Positions 14,760-22,130 of a DNA stretch of 32,619 bases are shown one piece after another. The stretch comes from a bacterium. Its GTDB lineage: Bacteria; Patescibacteriota; Minisyncoccia; Phycocordibacterales; UBA12445. The notes beneath the pieces are model-generated. The model ran no database searches, was not told the origin of the DNA, and saw only the letters and a list, made by a program, of their open reading frames with translations. A program made the translations under genes and the position numbers. The stretch covers positions 1 to 32,619 of the forward strand of contig JAUSIP010000006.1 of assembly GCA_030648005.1 (NCBI GenBank). The letters run 5' to 3'. Within the stretch, counting starts at the first letter, position 1; each line of letters opens with the position of its first letter.

Positions 14760-16199
14760 ATGCAAAATGATCCTCTATGGCAAGATGCTAACAAATATTT
14801 CCAGAGTGGCGAGATCAAGAGAACATCCATAGTCCTGCAAAATATCTTAGCGAAAGATCGATACGACATGAGTGCTCGTATCAACTTGCTTAACTGCTTC
14901 AGCGCCCTCAATGAACTCATACTTCTAATGGGTCTCATCAAAGAATCGATCGATCTCTACCCAGATAGTCTTCGTTTTATCAGTAACTATCTTTTCTGTC
15001 TCAACTACTTCGAAATAAATAGGGGTATACACTTCAATGAACACAAGCGGGTGTTCGAAAACTATTTAAAACTGCAGGGGCCAGGAGATTTTATCCTACC
15101 CAACTTACCCAAAAACAGATCTATCGACTCACAAAGGATACGCGTAGGCTATGTATCCGGAGACCTTCATGAACACTCATGCACCTATCTTACAATACCA
15201 CTACTGCGACACCACAATAAGAATGACTTTGAAATATTCGTTTATTCTAATCTTTCTCACAACGACAAGATCACCGATGATCTAAAATCGCTCGGGGTAA
15301 CCTGGGTAGATATAAGCAACATGACAAACAGAGAGGCCGCGGAAGTTATGGCAAAAGACTCAATAGATATTCTTGTGGATCTATCAGGTCATACTGTAGC
15401 CAATAGGCTCGGAATCTTTCTATATCGTCCGGCGCCAATTCAGATGAGCTGGTACGGATATCTGAATACTACAGGAGTCCCTCAGATAGATTATCGCATT
15501 ACAGATCCAATGCTTTCTCCAGAAGGAATGGGGAATGAAAAATATTATACGGAGAAGTTACTAAGAATTCCAAGGTGCTTCTTATATGAACCCCCGGCCA
15601 CAGTCCCACCTGTTGCTCTTCCGGCGTATAAAAAAAACGGTTATTTCACCTTCGGCGCACTTCATGATATGAAGAAGATTAGCAACACAACACTTGATCT
15701 TTGGAGCTCGATCTTAAAACAATTACCCTCATCGAAACTGATGTTCAGTATCGAAAAGGAGGGCGATATTGCTTCTGTGATTGAGGCACGTTTTACATCA
15801 AGAGGAATTCCAAAATCACAGCTTATACTCATACCGCGTGTGCCAATCGAACAATTCTTCTACTTATTCAAAGATATAGACATAATGCTTGATACCTTTC
15901 CATATACATCAGGCGTCTCTGCTATGCACGCGCTCTGGATGGGTGTCCCTACGCTGACAATTGAAGGAGAGACGGAGCTATTCCGCAATTGTGCCGCAGT
16001 GATGAAATGGAGTGGATATCCTGAATTCATAGCCCAAGACGCATCTCAATTTATAAACAAAGCCGTTTATTATCATAATAATCCGGCACGTCTTGCTGAG
16101 ATCAGGCGTATTTGCCGAGAGAAACCACTAGTAGACAACAAAGCGGTCGTCGCAAGCATCGAAAATAAATATAAAGAAATAATAAAAAACTCGAAGTAA
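14760..16199 (+). CDS. GT41 (SPINDLY/OGT-like) glycosyltransferase with TPR region, copy 3
   Basis: A 479-residue protein. A helical, TPR-like N-terminus (residues 1-85) precedes a GT41 catalytic region with RIRVGYVSGD, EHSCTY (His139 at the conserved position, Tyr143 in place of the second His), DLSGHTVANRLGIFLYRPAPIQMSWYGYLNTTG, FTFGALHDMKKIS, and DIMLDTFPYTSGVSAMHALWMGVPTLTIEG. It is the third paralogue in 6.8 kb but is separated from the first two by the minus-strand operon, and it has its own likely promoter. Its TAA stop sits in the loop of a palindromic terminator. Like the others it probably O-glycosylates a protein; donor and acceptor are unknown. Confidence 0.9.
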   Translation: MQNDPLWQDANKYFQSGEIKRTSIVLQNILAKDRYDMSARINLLNCFSALNELILLMGLIKESIDLYPDSLRFISNYLFCLNYFEINRGIHFNEHKRVFENYLKLQGPGDFILPNLPKNRSIDSQRIRVGYVSGDLHEHSCTYLTIPLLRHHNKNDFEIFVYSNLSHNDKITDDLKSLGVTWVDISNMTNREAAEVMAKDSIDILVDLSGHTVANRLGIFLYRPAPIQMSWYGYLNTTGVPQIDYRITDPMLSPEGMGNEKYYTEKLLRIPRCFLYEPPATVPPVALPAYKKNGYFTFGALHDMKKISNTTLDLWSSILKQLPSSKLMFSIEKEGDIASVIEARFTSRGIPKSQLILIPRVPIEQFFYLFKDIDIMLDTFPYTSGVSAMHALWMGVPTLTIEGETELFRNCAAVMKWSGYPEFIAQDASQFINKAVYYHNNPARLAEIRRICREKPLVDNKAVVASIENKYKEIIKNSK

Positions 16200-16211
16200 A
16201 CTTCGAGTTTT
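16186..16211. terminator. Bidirectional terminator / perfect palindrome related to the TRSESPS element
   Basis: AAAACTCGAAGT-AA-ACTTCGAGTTTT has perfect 12-bp arms and an A-rich/T-rich flank on each side. It can end GT41 copy 3 (+) and the DUF2061 gene (-). Its half-site ACTTCGAGTTTT also occurs in the palindromes at 11191 and 30996, so it may descend from the same repeat. Confidence 0.75.
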
Positions 16212-16214
16212 GCC

Positions 16215-16406
16215 TTAATCGTGCCCTCGACGCCGGATCCACAGAGCGTGAACGATCGTACGAACAACATTCGAGAGGCTGGTAAGCCCGACTGAAAACG
16301 TGAATAGACCCGTAACAGCGTATGAAATGGTGAAGTCGATCAAGAGTGCAACGACGCGCCATTCAATCGCCCTCGCCAGAGCAACCCGATAACTCATCTG
16401 GTCCAT
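16215..16406 (-). CDS. DUF2061 family small membrane protein
   Basis: A 63-residue protein, MDQMSYRVALARAIEWRVVALLIDFTISYAVTG..., matching the pattern I know for DUF2061: an N-terminal R.LA.AI.WR signature, two membrane helices (about residues 18-36 and 38-55), and a basic end (HALWIRRRGHD). The start is well supported by GGAGGTG six nt upstream of the ATG. The family has no proven function. I recall DUF2061 proteins near or fused to APS-kinase genes, which fits the position here behind a sulfotransferase and cysC; I hold that association with moderate confidence. It is probably the last gene of the sulfation operon and could be a membrane partner for it. Confidence 0.75.
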   Translation of the reverse strand: MDQMSYRVALARAIEWRVVALLIDFTISYAVTGLFTFSVGLTSLSNVVRTIVHALWIRRRGHD

Positions 16407-16443
16407 AGATATACACCTCCGAAGTTACTCTATCATTTCCAAA

Positions 16444-17250
16444 CTATGAACACCAGAACTCCCCGCCTTGATAATTATTAAAAATCTCTTCGCCCAAAAC
16501 AACCCTTGGATCAGGTGCCGTCTTTTTTAATACCGGCCTTATCGCATGCATACCCGGCAAATTATATGCCACCTCGTCATTTTCCGGCACAACATTTATA
16601 ATATTCTCGATATCATGTGAGAATGGCGCTATTTCTAAAAAACTATATATACGTGCCAGCTCTTTCGCGGGAGAAATCATCAATTTATCGTACTCAATAA
16701 TTAAAATATTTTGCGGATACAACTCATATCCTTTTTTTAGTACATCCCATGACTGATAGACATGTCCGCCTTCGCCCATAAGCAGACGGCAACGATTTAA
16801 ATCTGTTAATTCTTGACCGCTCGCCAAAAGCTCTTTGTCTATAAATGAAACGGATTGAGAATTTTTGCGAATCAGCGAGATGAACGAAGCGAGGATAGGT
16901 GCAATAGGACGCACAGTGGCAATAATCTTCGGTTCCCGTGCCAGAGATATTCGTAACATATCCTGCTTATCCGGATTTGACCAGGCGCGATTTTTGTCTA
17001 TCACTATAGACTTATCTGTATGCGAATAAAATGATTCGGCCATTCCACCAAGGACACGCTCTATCTGTCCAGAAACAGCGTGAGCCTTTATATGTTCCGC
17101 CGTATCCCACATATGCTTCGCTCCATGCATAAGACCGACAAGTGGAGAAGTTGCTGAAACATATATGTCAGGATTCTGCGAAAGAAGCGCCGCAAGCACC
17201 GTCGAACCACTCCTCGGCAAACCAGATAAAAAATGAAATGTTTTACTCAT
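16444..17250 (-). CDS. PAPS-dependent sulfotransferase
   Basis: A 268-residue protein from the ATG at 17250; the track's earlier TTG (17256) is unlikely. The 5'-phosphosulfate-binding loop GLPRSGST is at residues 10-17, followed by VLAALLSQNPDIYVSATSPL. The segment PKIIATVRPIAPILASFISLIR (about 104-125) fits the 3'-phosphate-binding region with its Arg and Ser. NILIIEYDKLMISPAKELARIYSFLEI is the usual 'Y..L...P......I..FL' sulfotransferase C-terminal signature. Enzymes of this family transfer sulfate from PAPS to a carbohydrate or protein hydroxyl. The upstream cysD-cysN-cysC genes would make the donor. A MITE-like repeat separates it from cysC. The acceptor is unknown. Confidence 0.87.
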   Translation of the reverse strand: MSKTFHFLSGLPRSGSTVLAALLSQNPDIYVSATSPLVGLMHGAKHMWDTAEHIKAHAVSGQIERVLGGMAESFYSHTDKSIVIDKNRAWSNPDKQDMLRISLAREPKIIATVRPIAPILASFISLIRKNSQSVSFIDKELLASGQELTDLNRCRLLMGEGGHVYQSWDVLKKGYELYPQNILIIEYDKLMISPAKELARIYSFLEIAPFSHDIENIINVVPENDEVAYNLPGMHAIRPVLKKTAPDPRVVLGEEIFNNYQGGEFWCS

Positions 17251-17273
17251 ACACAAAGACTAACCCATTAAAA

Positions 17274-17387
17274 GAGAATTTTCAATTTACAATTTTTAAT
17301 TTTCAATGAATGTCACAATGAACCAATGTTTAAAACATTGAAACATTAAAAAATGATTGAAAATTAAAAATTAGAAATTGAAAATTC
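17274..17387. repeat. AT-rich MITE-like inverted repeat, copy 1
   Basis: It starts GAGAATTTTCAATTT and ends AAATTGAAAATTC, with an inner palindrome CCAATGTTTAAAACATTG. It lies between cysC and the sulfotransferase gene. Its right end, read on the minus strand, encodes the last residues (IFNF) and stop of CysC. Confidence 0.85.
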
Positions 17388-17802
17388 CGGCGATGATTTT
17401 CTTCATTAGAATAGTATTCTTTTTAAGATCCTCATCCCCATCTATACAATAATGCGGCCTCTTCGGCTCTTCATAAAAGTGCCCCTTGCGCGTAGGTAAT
17501 GTCCTCCTAACGTAAATCCAAATAGGATCGCATATATCAGAAATTTCCCTCCTTACTTTTTCCATCGGCGCGATGACCGCGACAACTACATTTGTCTGTT
17601 TTGATAAAACCTTAGCAAGACGCGCCACTCGTAAATTATGCTCTTTTCTATCTTTTTTTGAAAATCCGGCACCCAAGGAGATACTCTCTCTCATCTCATC
17701 ACCATCAAGTATAATACAGTCGATCATAGACCCGATCATCTTTGCAAATGTGGTTTTGCCCGCACCCGACTGACCTGTTAGCCAAATTATCTTATTTTTC
17801 AT
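17371..17802 (-). CDS. cysC: Adenylylsulfate (APS) kinase, short form
   Basis: A 143-residue P-loop kinase. Walker A is GQSGAGKTT (residues 10-18), followed by the APS-kinase signature ILDGDEMRESISLGAGFSKKDRKEHNLRVARLAKVL and VVAVIAPMEKVRREI. It phosphorylates APS to PAPS, the sulfate donor. Typical CysC proteins have about 175-200 residues. Here the usual RDPKGLY.KAR lid region is replaced by a shorter RRTLPTRKGHFYEEPKRP stretch, so it is a compact variant rather than a simple truncation. The last residues, IFNF, and the stop come from an inserted MITE-like repeat, so the original C-terminus may have been changed. The start overlaps cysN by 4 bp. Confidence 0.87.
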   Translation of the reverse strand: MKNKIIWLTGQSGAGKTTFAKMIGSMIDCIILDGDEMRESISLGAGFSKKDRKEHNLRVARLAKVLSKQTNVVVAVIAPMEKVRREISDICDPIWIYVRRTLPTRKGHFYEEPKRPHYCIDGDEDLKKNTILMKKIIAGIFNF

Positions 17803-19049
17803 ACAATCATTCCTGCACCAACTGTCTCATTAGTATTCTCATCTATTAGAATAATACTGCCTGTTACGCGATTCTCACTATACTTATCATAAACCAAAGG
17901 TTTGGTCGTTTTAATAGAGACTCGTGCGATATCATTCATGCCGATCTGTTTGTTATCCTCAATCTGTTGAAAGGTGGCGATATCGATCTTATGTTTTATA
18001 TCTTGCACAATACATCTCGCGTCATTAGTTGCGTGTCTTATACTATAGGTTCCACCAACTCTAAGTTCACGGCTATTTAACCAACACAGAACGATCTCTA
18101 ACTCTTGACCAACAACCGGCTTTTTATCATCCTGTTTAACTATCATAGATCCCCTACCGACATCAATATCATCTTCTAAGGTTATGGTGATAGACATTGG
18201 CGCCAATGCCTCAACAACATCCATAGAGAATGTATCAATAGACTTAATTTTTGTAGAAATACCTGACGGTAAAATAGTGACCAAATCTCCAGACTTAAAA
18301 GATCCGCCCGCGACCCTTCCCGCATAACCCCGATAATCCCCATGCTCCGCAGACTGCGGCCGGATAACCATCTGCACAGGGAAACGAGCGTCCACATGAC
18401 TGTGGTCATCGCTTATATCAATATTCTCTAATATCTGCATAAGCGTATCACCTTTATACCATGGCATTTTATCAGATCCGTTCACAATATTATCTCCCAA
18501 CAATGCAGAAGTTGGCACGAAATATAGATCAGCCTTGGTTATCTCTTCCGAAAGTTTAGTAAGACCAGATTTAATATTCTCAAAAACTTCTTCAGCATAA
18601 TCTACAAGGTCCATCTTATTAATACAAAAAACTATGTGCGGTATGCCGAGCAAAGAGGCTATAAAAAAATGTCGCCGAGTCTGTTCCACGACACCATGTC
18701 GAGCGTCAACTAAGATCACTGACACATTAGACGTCGAAGATCCTGTCACCATATTTCGAGTATATTCAATATGTCCCGGCGTATCCGCAAGAATAAATTT
18801 CCTTTTTGGAGTCGCAAAGTATCTATACGCTACATCGATCGTTATCCCCTGCTCGCGTTCCGCGCGCAGACCATCGGTCAACATAGCCAGATCAATGCCA
18901 TCTTGTCCTCTACGTCGAGACAGTTCCTCAAGAGCTTCATACTGATCGGCAAAGATTGCCTTCGAATCATAAAGCAATCTACCAATCAAAGTACTCTTGC
19001 CATCATCAACACTTCCGGCAGTAGAAATTCTTATTATAGTATTTTTCAT
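17799..19049 (-). CDS. cysN: Sulfate adenylyltransferase subunit 1 (GTPase)
   Basis: A 416-residue translational-GTPase-like protein. G1 is GSVDDGKST (residues 12-20), followed by LIGRLLYDSKAIF, typical of CysN. G2 (EREQGITIDVAYRYF), G3 (DTPGHIEYTRNMVTGSS) and G4 (NKMDLV) are intact. The C-terminal beta-barrel domains end in ETVGAGMIV, close to the usual CysN end. CysN hydrolyses GTP to drive APS formation by CysD. It is somewhat shorter than E. coli CysN (about 475 residues), but the domains look complete, and no APS-kinase domain is fused. It lies 6 bp after cysD and overlaps cysC by 4 bp, so the three form one operon. Confidence 0.95.
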   Translation of the reverse strand: MKNTIIRISTAGSVDDGKSTLIGRLLYDSKAIFADQYEALEELSRRRGQDGIDLAMLTDGLRAEREQGITIDVAYRYFATPKRKFILADTPGHIEYTRNMVTGSSTSNVSVILVDARHGVVEQTRRHFFIASLLGIPHIVFCINKMDLVDYAEEVFENIKSGLTKLSEEITKADLYFVPTSALLGDNIVNGSDKMPWYKGDTLMQILENIDISDDHSHVDARFPVQMVIRPQSAEHGDYRGYAGRVAGGSFKSGDLVTILPSGISTKIKSIDTFSMDVVEALAPMSITITLEDDIDVGRGSMIVKQDDKKPVVGQELEIVLCWLNSRELRVGGTYSIRHATNDARCIVQDIKHKIDIATFQQIEDNKQIGMNDIARVSIKTTKPLVYDKYSENRVTGSIILIDENTNETVGAGMIV

Positions 19050-19055
19050 GACATA

Positions 19056-19961
19056 TTAGAAATAACCGGTTCTTTTACGATCCTCCATGGCCGTTTCAGA
19101 CCGCTTATCGTCCGCTCGAGTCCCTCTTTCTGTCGTCCTTAGACCTGCCACCTCTTCTATTACTCTCGCAACTGTATCGGCTAATGACTCGATTGCTCCT
19201 GTGCAAGTAGCATCGCCAACGGTGCGAAATCGAATCTTCTTCCTAGTGACTGGCTCATCAGCAAGTTGTTTAATAAAATCTGTTACTGCCATCAACACTC
19301 CATCACGCACGAAGACATCTCGCTCATGTGCGAAGTAGATCGATGGCACTTCGATCTTCTCCTGCTCAATATAATTCCAAACATCAAGCTCTGTCCAGTT
19401 ACTTATTGGAAAAACGCGAAAATGTTCACCCAAATTTTTTCTTCCATTAAAAATATTCCACAATTCCGGTCGCTGTTTCTTCGGATCCCACTGGCCGAAT
19501 TCATCACGGTGAGAAAATATACGTTCTTTAGCCCGAGCCTTCTCCTCATCTCGTCGAGCTCCGCCGACCATGCAATCAAATTTATTTTCTCGGATCATAT
19601 CAAGCAGAGTAACTGTCTGCAAAACATTTCGGCTGGCGTTACGACCCACCTCTTCAGTGACCCGACCAGAGTCAATACTTTCCTGTACAGAGCCGACTGA
19701 TAAATCAACATCCATCTTATTGACAAAGTCATCTCTAAACAAAATAGTCTCCGGAAAATTATGACCAGTGTCAATATGAACAAGTGGAAAAGGTATCCTA
19801 GCCGGGTAAAAAGCCCTTTTAGCAAGATGAGACACGACTATCGAATCTTTCCCGCCGGAAAACAAGATCGCCGGCCTTTCAAACTGGGCCACAACTTCAC
19901 GTAATATATATATCGACTCTGATTCGAGCTCCTTTAAGTGTTGTAAACTATGGGTATTCAC
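19056..19961 (-). CDS. cysD: Sulfate adenylyltransferase subunit 2
   Basis: A 301-residue protein, the normal CysD length. The ATP-pyrophosphatase P-loop SGGKDS is at residues 35-40. VHIDTGHNFPETI, GGARRDEEKARAKERIFSHRDEFGQWDPKKQRPELW and RVFPISNWTELDVWNYI are hallmark CysD segments, and the ending EDRKRTGYF also fits. CysD joins ATP and sulfate to form APS. The start is GTG (19961); no better in-frame ATG precedes the conserved N-terminus. A TATAAG/TATGAT-like -10 lies close upstream, as for other genes here. It heads the sulfation operon. No cysH, cysI or cysJ is seen, so the APS/PAPS made is more likely used for sulfation than for reduction. Confidence 0.95.
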   Translation of the reverse strand: MNTHSLQHLKELESESIYILREVVAQFERPAILFSGGKDSIVVSHLAKRAFYPARIPFPLVHIDTGHNFPETILFRDDFVNKMDVDLSVGSVQESIDSGRVTEEVGRNASRNVLQTVTLLDMIRENKFDCMVGGARRDEEKARAKERIFSHRDEFGQWDPKKQRPELWNIFNGRKNLGEHFRVFPISNWTELDVWNYIEQEKIEVPSIYFAHERDVFVRDGVLMAVTDFIKQLADEPVTRKKIRFRTVGDATCTGAIESLADTVARVIEEVAGLRTTERGTRADDKRSETAMEDRKRTGYF

Positions 19962-20005
19962 TACCCCTAACTTATATCATATCTAACCAGCTTCGTCACT
20001 TATAA

Positions 20006-20032
20006 AATGTTCGAAGACCGACTTCGAACATT
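20006..20032. repeat. REP palindrome, copy 2
   Basis: Perfect 11-bp arms AATGTTCGAAG and CTTCGAACATT around the spacer ACCGA. It lies in the intergenic region upstream of cysD, about 45 bp before its start. Confidence 0.92.
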
Positions 20033-20052
20033 AGTGAGCAGATACAAAAACT

Positions 20053-20084
20053 AAAAAATCTGTAAGCGTTAGCGCTTACAGATT
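20053..20084 (-). terminator. Rho-independent terminator of the secreted protein gene at 20093
   Basis: AATCTGTAAGCG and CGCTTACAGATT form a perfect 12-bp stem with a TTAG loop. On the minus strand it is followed by a T-run (TTTTTTAG). It starts 9 bp after the stop of the minus-strand gene. Confidence 0.8.
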
Positions 20085-20092
20085 ACTCTTCG

Positions 20093-20491
20093 TTATGGTT
20101 CCGGTTCCCATCTTCGAAACACACTATAATTGTACTTTCTACAGAGCCACTGCATGGCTTCCGCCTGACTTGAGAAGGGTTTAATGATGCTGTTGTTCTG
20201 ACACCAAATAGTACCTTTATAGTACAAAAACGTAACCCTGTGCACCCTTGCAGGCAAGGGCCTAGCATCCGGATCATGAAGACGTAGATATTCGAGATCG
20301 TCGCAATTCGGATACCTCCTGCAGATCTGAACAAATTTCTCTGCCCATCTAACGCACGGCGAATCACCCTTAAGTTTCTGGCCTTTATATAGATCAAGAA
20401 ATTCCTTTACGGCTGGCGGGGTTTCTTGCGCTAAACCTCCGGTTGCGCACAAACAAAACAGAAAGATACCAGAGAAAAGCAGTGTCTTCAT
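20093..20491 (-). CDS. Small secreted protein, unknown function
   Basis: I do not recognise this family. From the ATG at 20491 it is 132 residues: MKTLLFSGIFLFCLCATGGLAQETPPAVKEF..., with a clear signal peptide ending near residue 20. The track's TTG at 20497 is rejected because AGGAAGGAG lies 7 nt before the ATG. The mature part has Cys residues in C-V-R-W, Q-I-C-R-R-Y-P-N-C, W-C-Q and L-C, which could form disulfides outside the cell, and motifs RVTFLYYKGTIWCQN and SSQAEAMQWLCRKYN. It is divergent from another small secreted protein gene and has its own terminator. It is probably a real exported protein. Confidence 0.68.
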   Translation of the reverse strand: MKTLLFSGIFLFCLCATGGLAQETPPAVKEFLDLYKGQKLKGDSPCVRWAEKFVQICRRYPNCDDLEYLRLHDPDARPLPARVHRVTFLYYKGTIWCQNNSIIKPFSSQAEAMQWLCRKYNYSVFRRWEPEP

Positions 20492-20643
20492 CTTCAAACT
20501 CCTTCCTACTTAATACTACCAGGATTTTATCCGCCAAATCAAGTTGCTTGTTATTATCTACTCCCCTTGCTAGAATTATTACAGATAGACATTGGATATC
20601 TGAGTATGATGTCCAAAACGATCTTGAAAGCAAGGTAAGAATC

Positions 20644-20988
20644 ATGAGAATTCTGACAACGGTGCTGGTGTTCCTGTTCCTGATCGCAATCCCAAATGAG
20701 CTTCTTGCTCGAAAGAGACATAAGGCCCCCGCAGCCCCAACCGCAACTGTCGTTCACAACGATGACGATGTGCTGTTTCGCCCGGAGTCTCCCGAGAACT
20801 TCGACGTTAACATGGATAGCGGACTGGCTAACTCCGGCCATCAGGGTCTCAGCAGTAACGCAACCCACAACCTCAGCAGGTACGTGACCAAGTTCGATCC
20901 GCCGGACACGATGCTGATCGAAGTGCGAACGACGTTCGACGGAATGTTCGAAGAGGCCACCGAGCTCCCGCGACATCTCTCTCGTTAA
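20644..20988 (+). CDS. Small secreted or periplasmic protein, unknown function
   Basis: I do not recognise this family. The track start at 20443 is too far upstream. The ATG at 20644 has AAGGTAAG 4 nt upstream and opens a signal peptide, MRILTTVLVFLFLIAIPNELLA, so the product is 114 residues. The mature part starts with a basic, Pro/Ala-rich patch (RKRHKAPAAPTATVV) and continues without Cys. Codons look richer in G/C than in the neighbouring glycosylation genes, which may mean a different history. A strong terminator follows at 21013. It is divergent from the secreted-protein gene at 20093-20491, with about 150 bp between them that presumably holds both promoters. Confidence 0.62.
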   Translation: MRILTTVLVFLFLIAIPNELLARKRHKAPAAPTATVVHNDDDVLFRPESPENFDVNMDSGLANSGHQGLSSNATHNLSRYVTKFDPPDTMLIEVRTTFDGMFEEATELPRHLSR

Positions 20989-21012
20989 AATTAGAAGGCT
21001 CTCCTGTCTGCC

Positions 21013-21042
21013 GTCCGTCCCCTCCACGGGACGGACTTTTTT
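21013..21042 (+). terminator. Rho-independent terminator
   Basis: GTCCGTCCC/GGGACGGAC is a perfect 9-bp stem with a CTCCAC loop, followed by TTTTTT. It closes the small secreted protein gene ending at 20988. Confidence 0.88.
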
Positions 21043-21087
21043 AATACAAATAGGCGAAGAAGTGAAATTTATGATATATTTTCAGGC

Positions 21088-22023
21088 ATGGACTCAAAAG
21101 AGAAGATCATTGTAAGTGTGGAATGCGGACTTGGCGACCATATCACAGCTGAACCGTCAATTCGTTATCTTATAGAGAAGGTTTATCCCGACAAAGACAT
21201 CCATATTTTCTGTGGGTGGCCGCGTGTTTTCTCGCACTTAAATGCAACGATTCACAAACATAATGGGCTCAAAGATCCACTCGGCGAAGGCGTCAGGAAG
21301 CTTCACACATTCCCGGCAACTGGCCCCCTACCGCAATCACTCTGCTTTCTAGTAACTCACATCTCTGACTTTCATTCAGCTTCTCTATTGTGTCGAACAT
21401 TGCCACTAGATGACAAGACCATTAAGCTTGTCGTGAACTCTGAAGACAAAGTATCGCTTGCGCTTGTACTGGGCGATGCAGATCCAAAAAATCTTGTGTT
21501 GGTACATGCAGGTAAAAGCTGGAAGAGCAAAACATTTCCAGCTAGCTGGTGGCTAGAAACTATCAATGCTCTTATAGGAAAAGGAATGCGAGTTTGTCTT
21601 GTTGGCAAGAGATCGTCTGATATATCGGCAGACAGCACGGGAATAGTAGAATTTGATGCCCCGCTAGGAGTTCTCGATCTGCGAGACAAGCTTGATATAG
21701 GCACCCTCTTCGCACTCGTCTCTGAAGCTCCTGTGCTTCTTTCAAACGACAGTTCGCTTATACAAATAGCGGGAGCATTCGACAACTGGATCGCCATGAT
21801 CGCCACATGCAAGCACCCCGACCTTGTTTTCCCTTATCGCAACAGCACTCCGAGACACAAAACTCTCGCACTTTATAAACGCCTTCTTGTGGACGATTGG
21901 AGATACGAGCCCATACGCGACCAGAGATTGCAAGTTAATGTGCCGGTTCTAGACTGGACGCCGTATCTTCCTGATCCGGAGGAGGTAGCGAGGGAGATTA
22001 ATAAGAGAATTTTCAATTTTTAA
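21088..22023 (+). CDS. Glycosyltransferase family 9-like (heptosyltransferase-like) protein
   Basis: A 311-residue GT-B-type protein. VSVECGLGDHITAEPSIRYLIEKVYPDKDIHIFC (residues 9-43) is the GLGD signature of GT9 enzymes. LVLVHAGKSWKSKTFPASWWLETINALIGKGMRVCLVGKRSSD (about 135-178) and LVSEAPVLLSNDSSLIQIAGAFDNWIAMI (about 210-240) fit the donor-binding half, including the ND(S/T)...HxA-like region with Gln in place of His. It probably transfers a sugar in surface glycan assembly. The C-terminal IFNF and stop come from a MITE-like repeat. TATGAT lies 12 nt before the ATG without a Shine-Dalgarno sequence. The downstream methyltransferase is on the same strand. Confidence 0.8.
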   Translation: MDSKEKIIVSVECGLGDHITAEPSIRYLIEKVYPDKDIHIFCGWPRVFSHLNATIHKHNGLKDPLGEGVRKLHTFPATGPLPQSLCFLVTHISDFHSASLLCRTLPLDDKTIKLVVNSEDKVSLALVLGDADPKNLVLVHAGKSWKSKTFPASWWLETINALIGKGMRVCLVGKRSSDISADSTGIVEFDAPLGVLDLRDKLDIGTLFALVSEAPVLLSNDSSLIQIAGAFDNWIAMIATCKHPDLVFPYRNSTPRHKTLALYKRLLVDDWRYEPIRDQRLQVNVPVLDWTPYLPDPEEVAREINKRIFNF

Positions 22024-22117
22024 TTTGCAATTTTCAATAGATGTCACATTGAATCAATGTTTAAAACATTGAAGCATTGAAAATTCACTGGAAATTAGAA
22101 ATTGTAAATTAAAAATT
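22005..22117. repeat. AT-rich MITE-like inverted repeat, copy 2
   Basis: It begins GAGAATTTTCAATTTTTAATTTGC and ends GTAAATTAAAAATT, with an inner CAATGTTTAAAACATTG palindrome. Its left end supplies the last codons (IFNF) and stop of the GT9-like gene, and it fills the gap to the methyltransferase gene. Confidence 0.85.
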
Positions 22118-22130
22118 AAGCCAACTAGTT

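Noticed and set aside
17371-19961. Sulfur assimilation as the purpose of cysDNC
   Set aside because: No reductase genes are visible and a sulfotransferase is in the same operon. The rest of the genome could still change this view.
20443-20643. Longer start of the + strand ORF at 20443
   Set aside because: The ATG at 20644 has a Shine-Dalgarno sequence and opens a signal peptide, while the upstream part overlaps the divergent gene and its promoter region.
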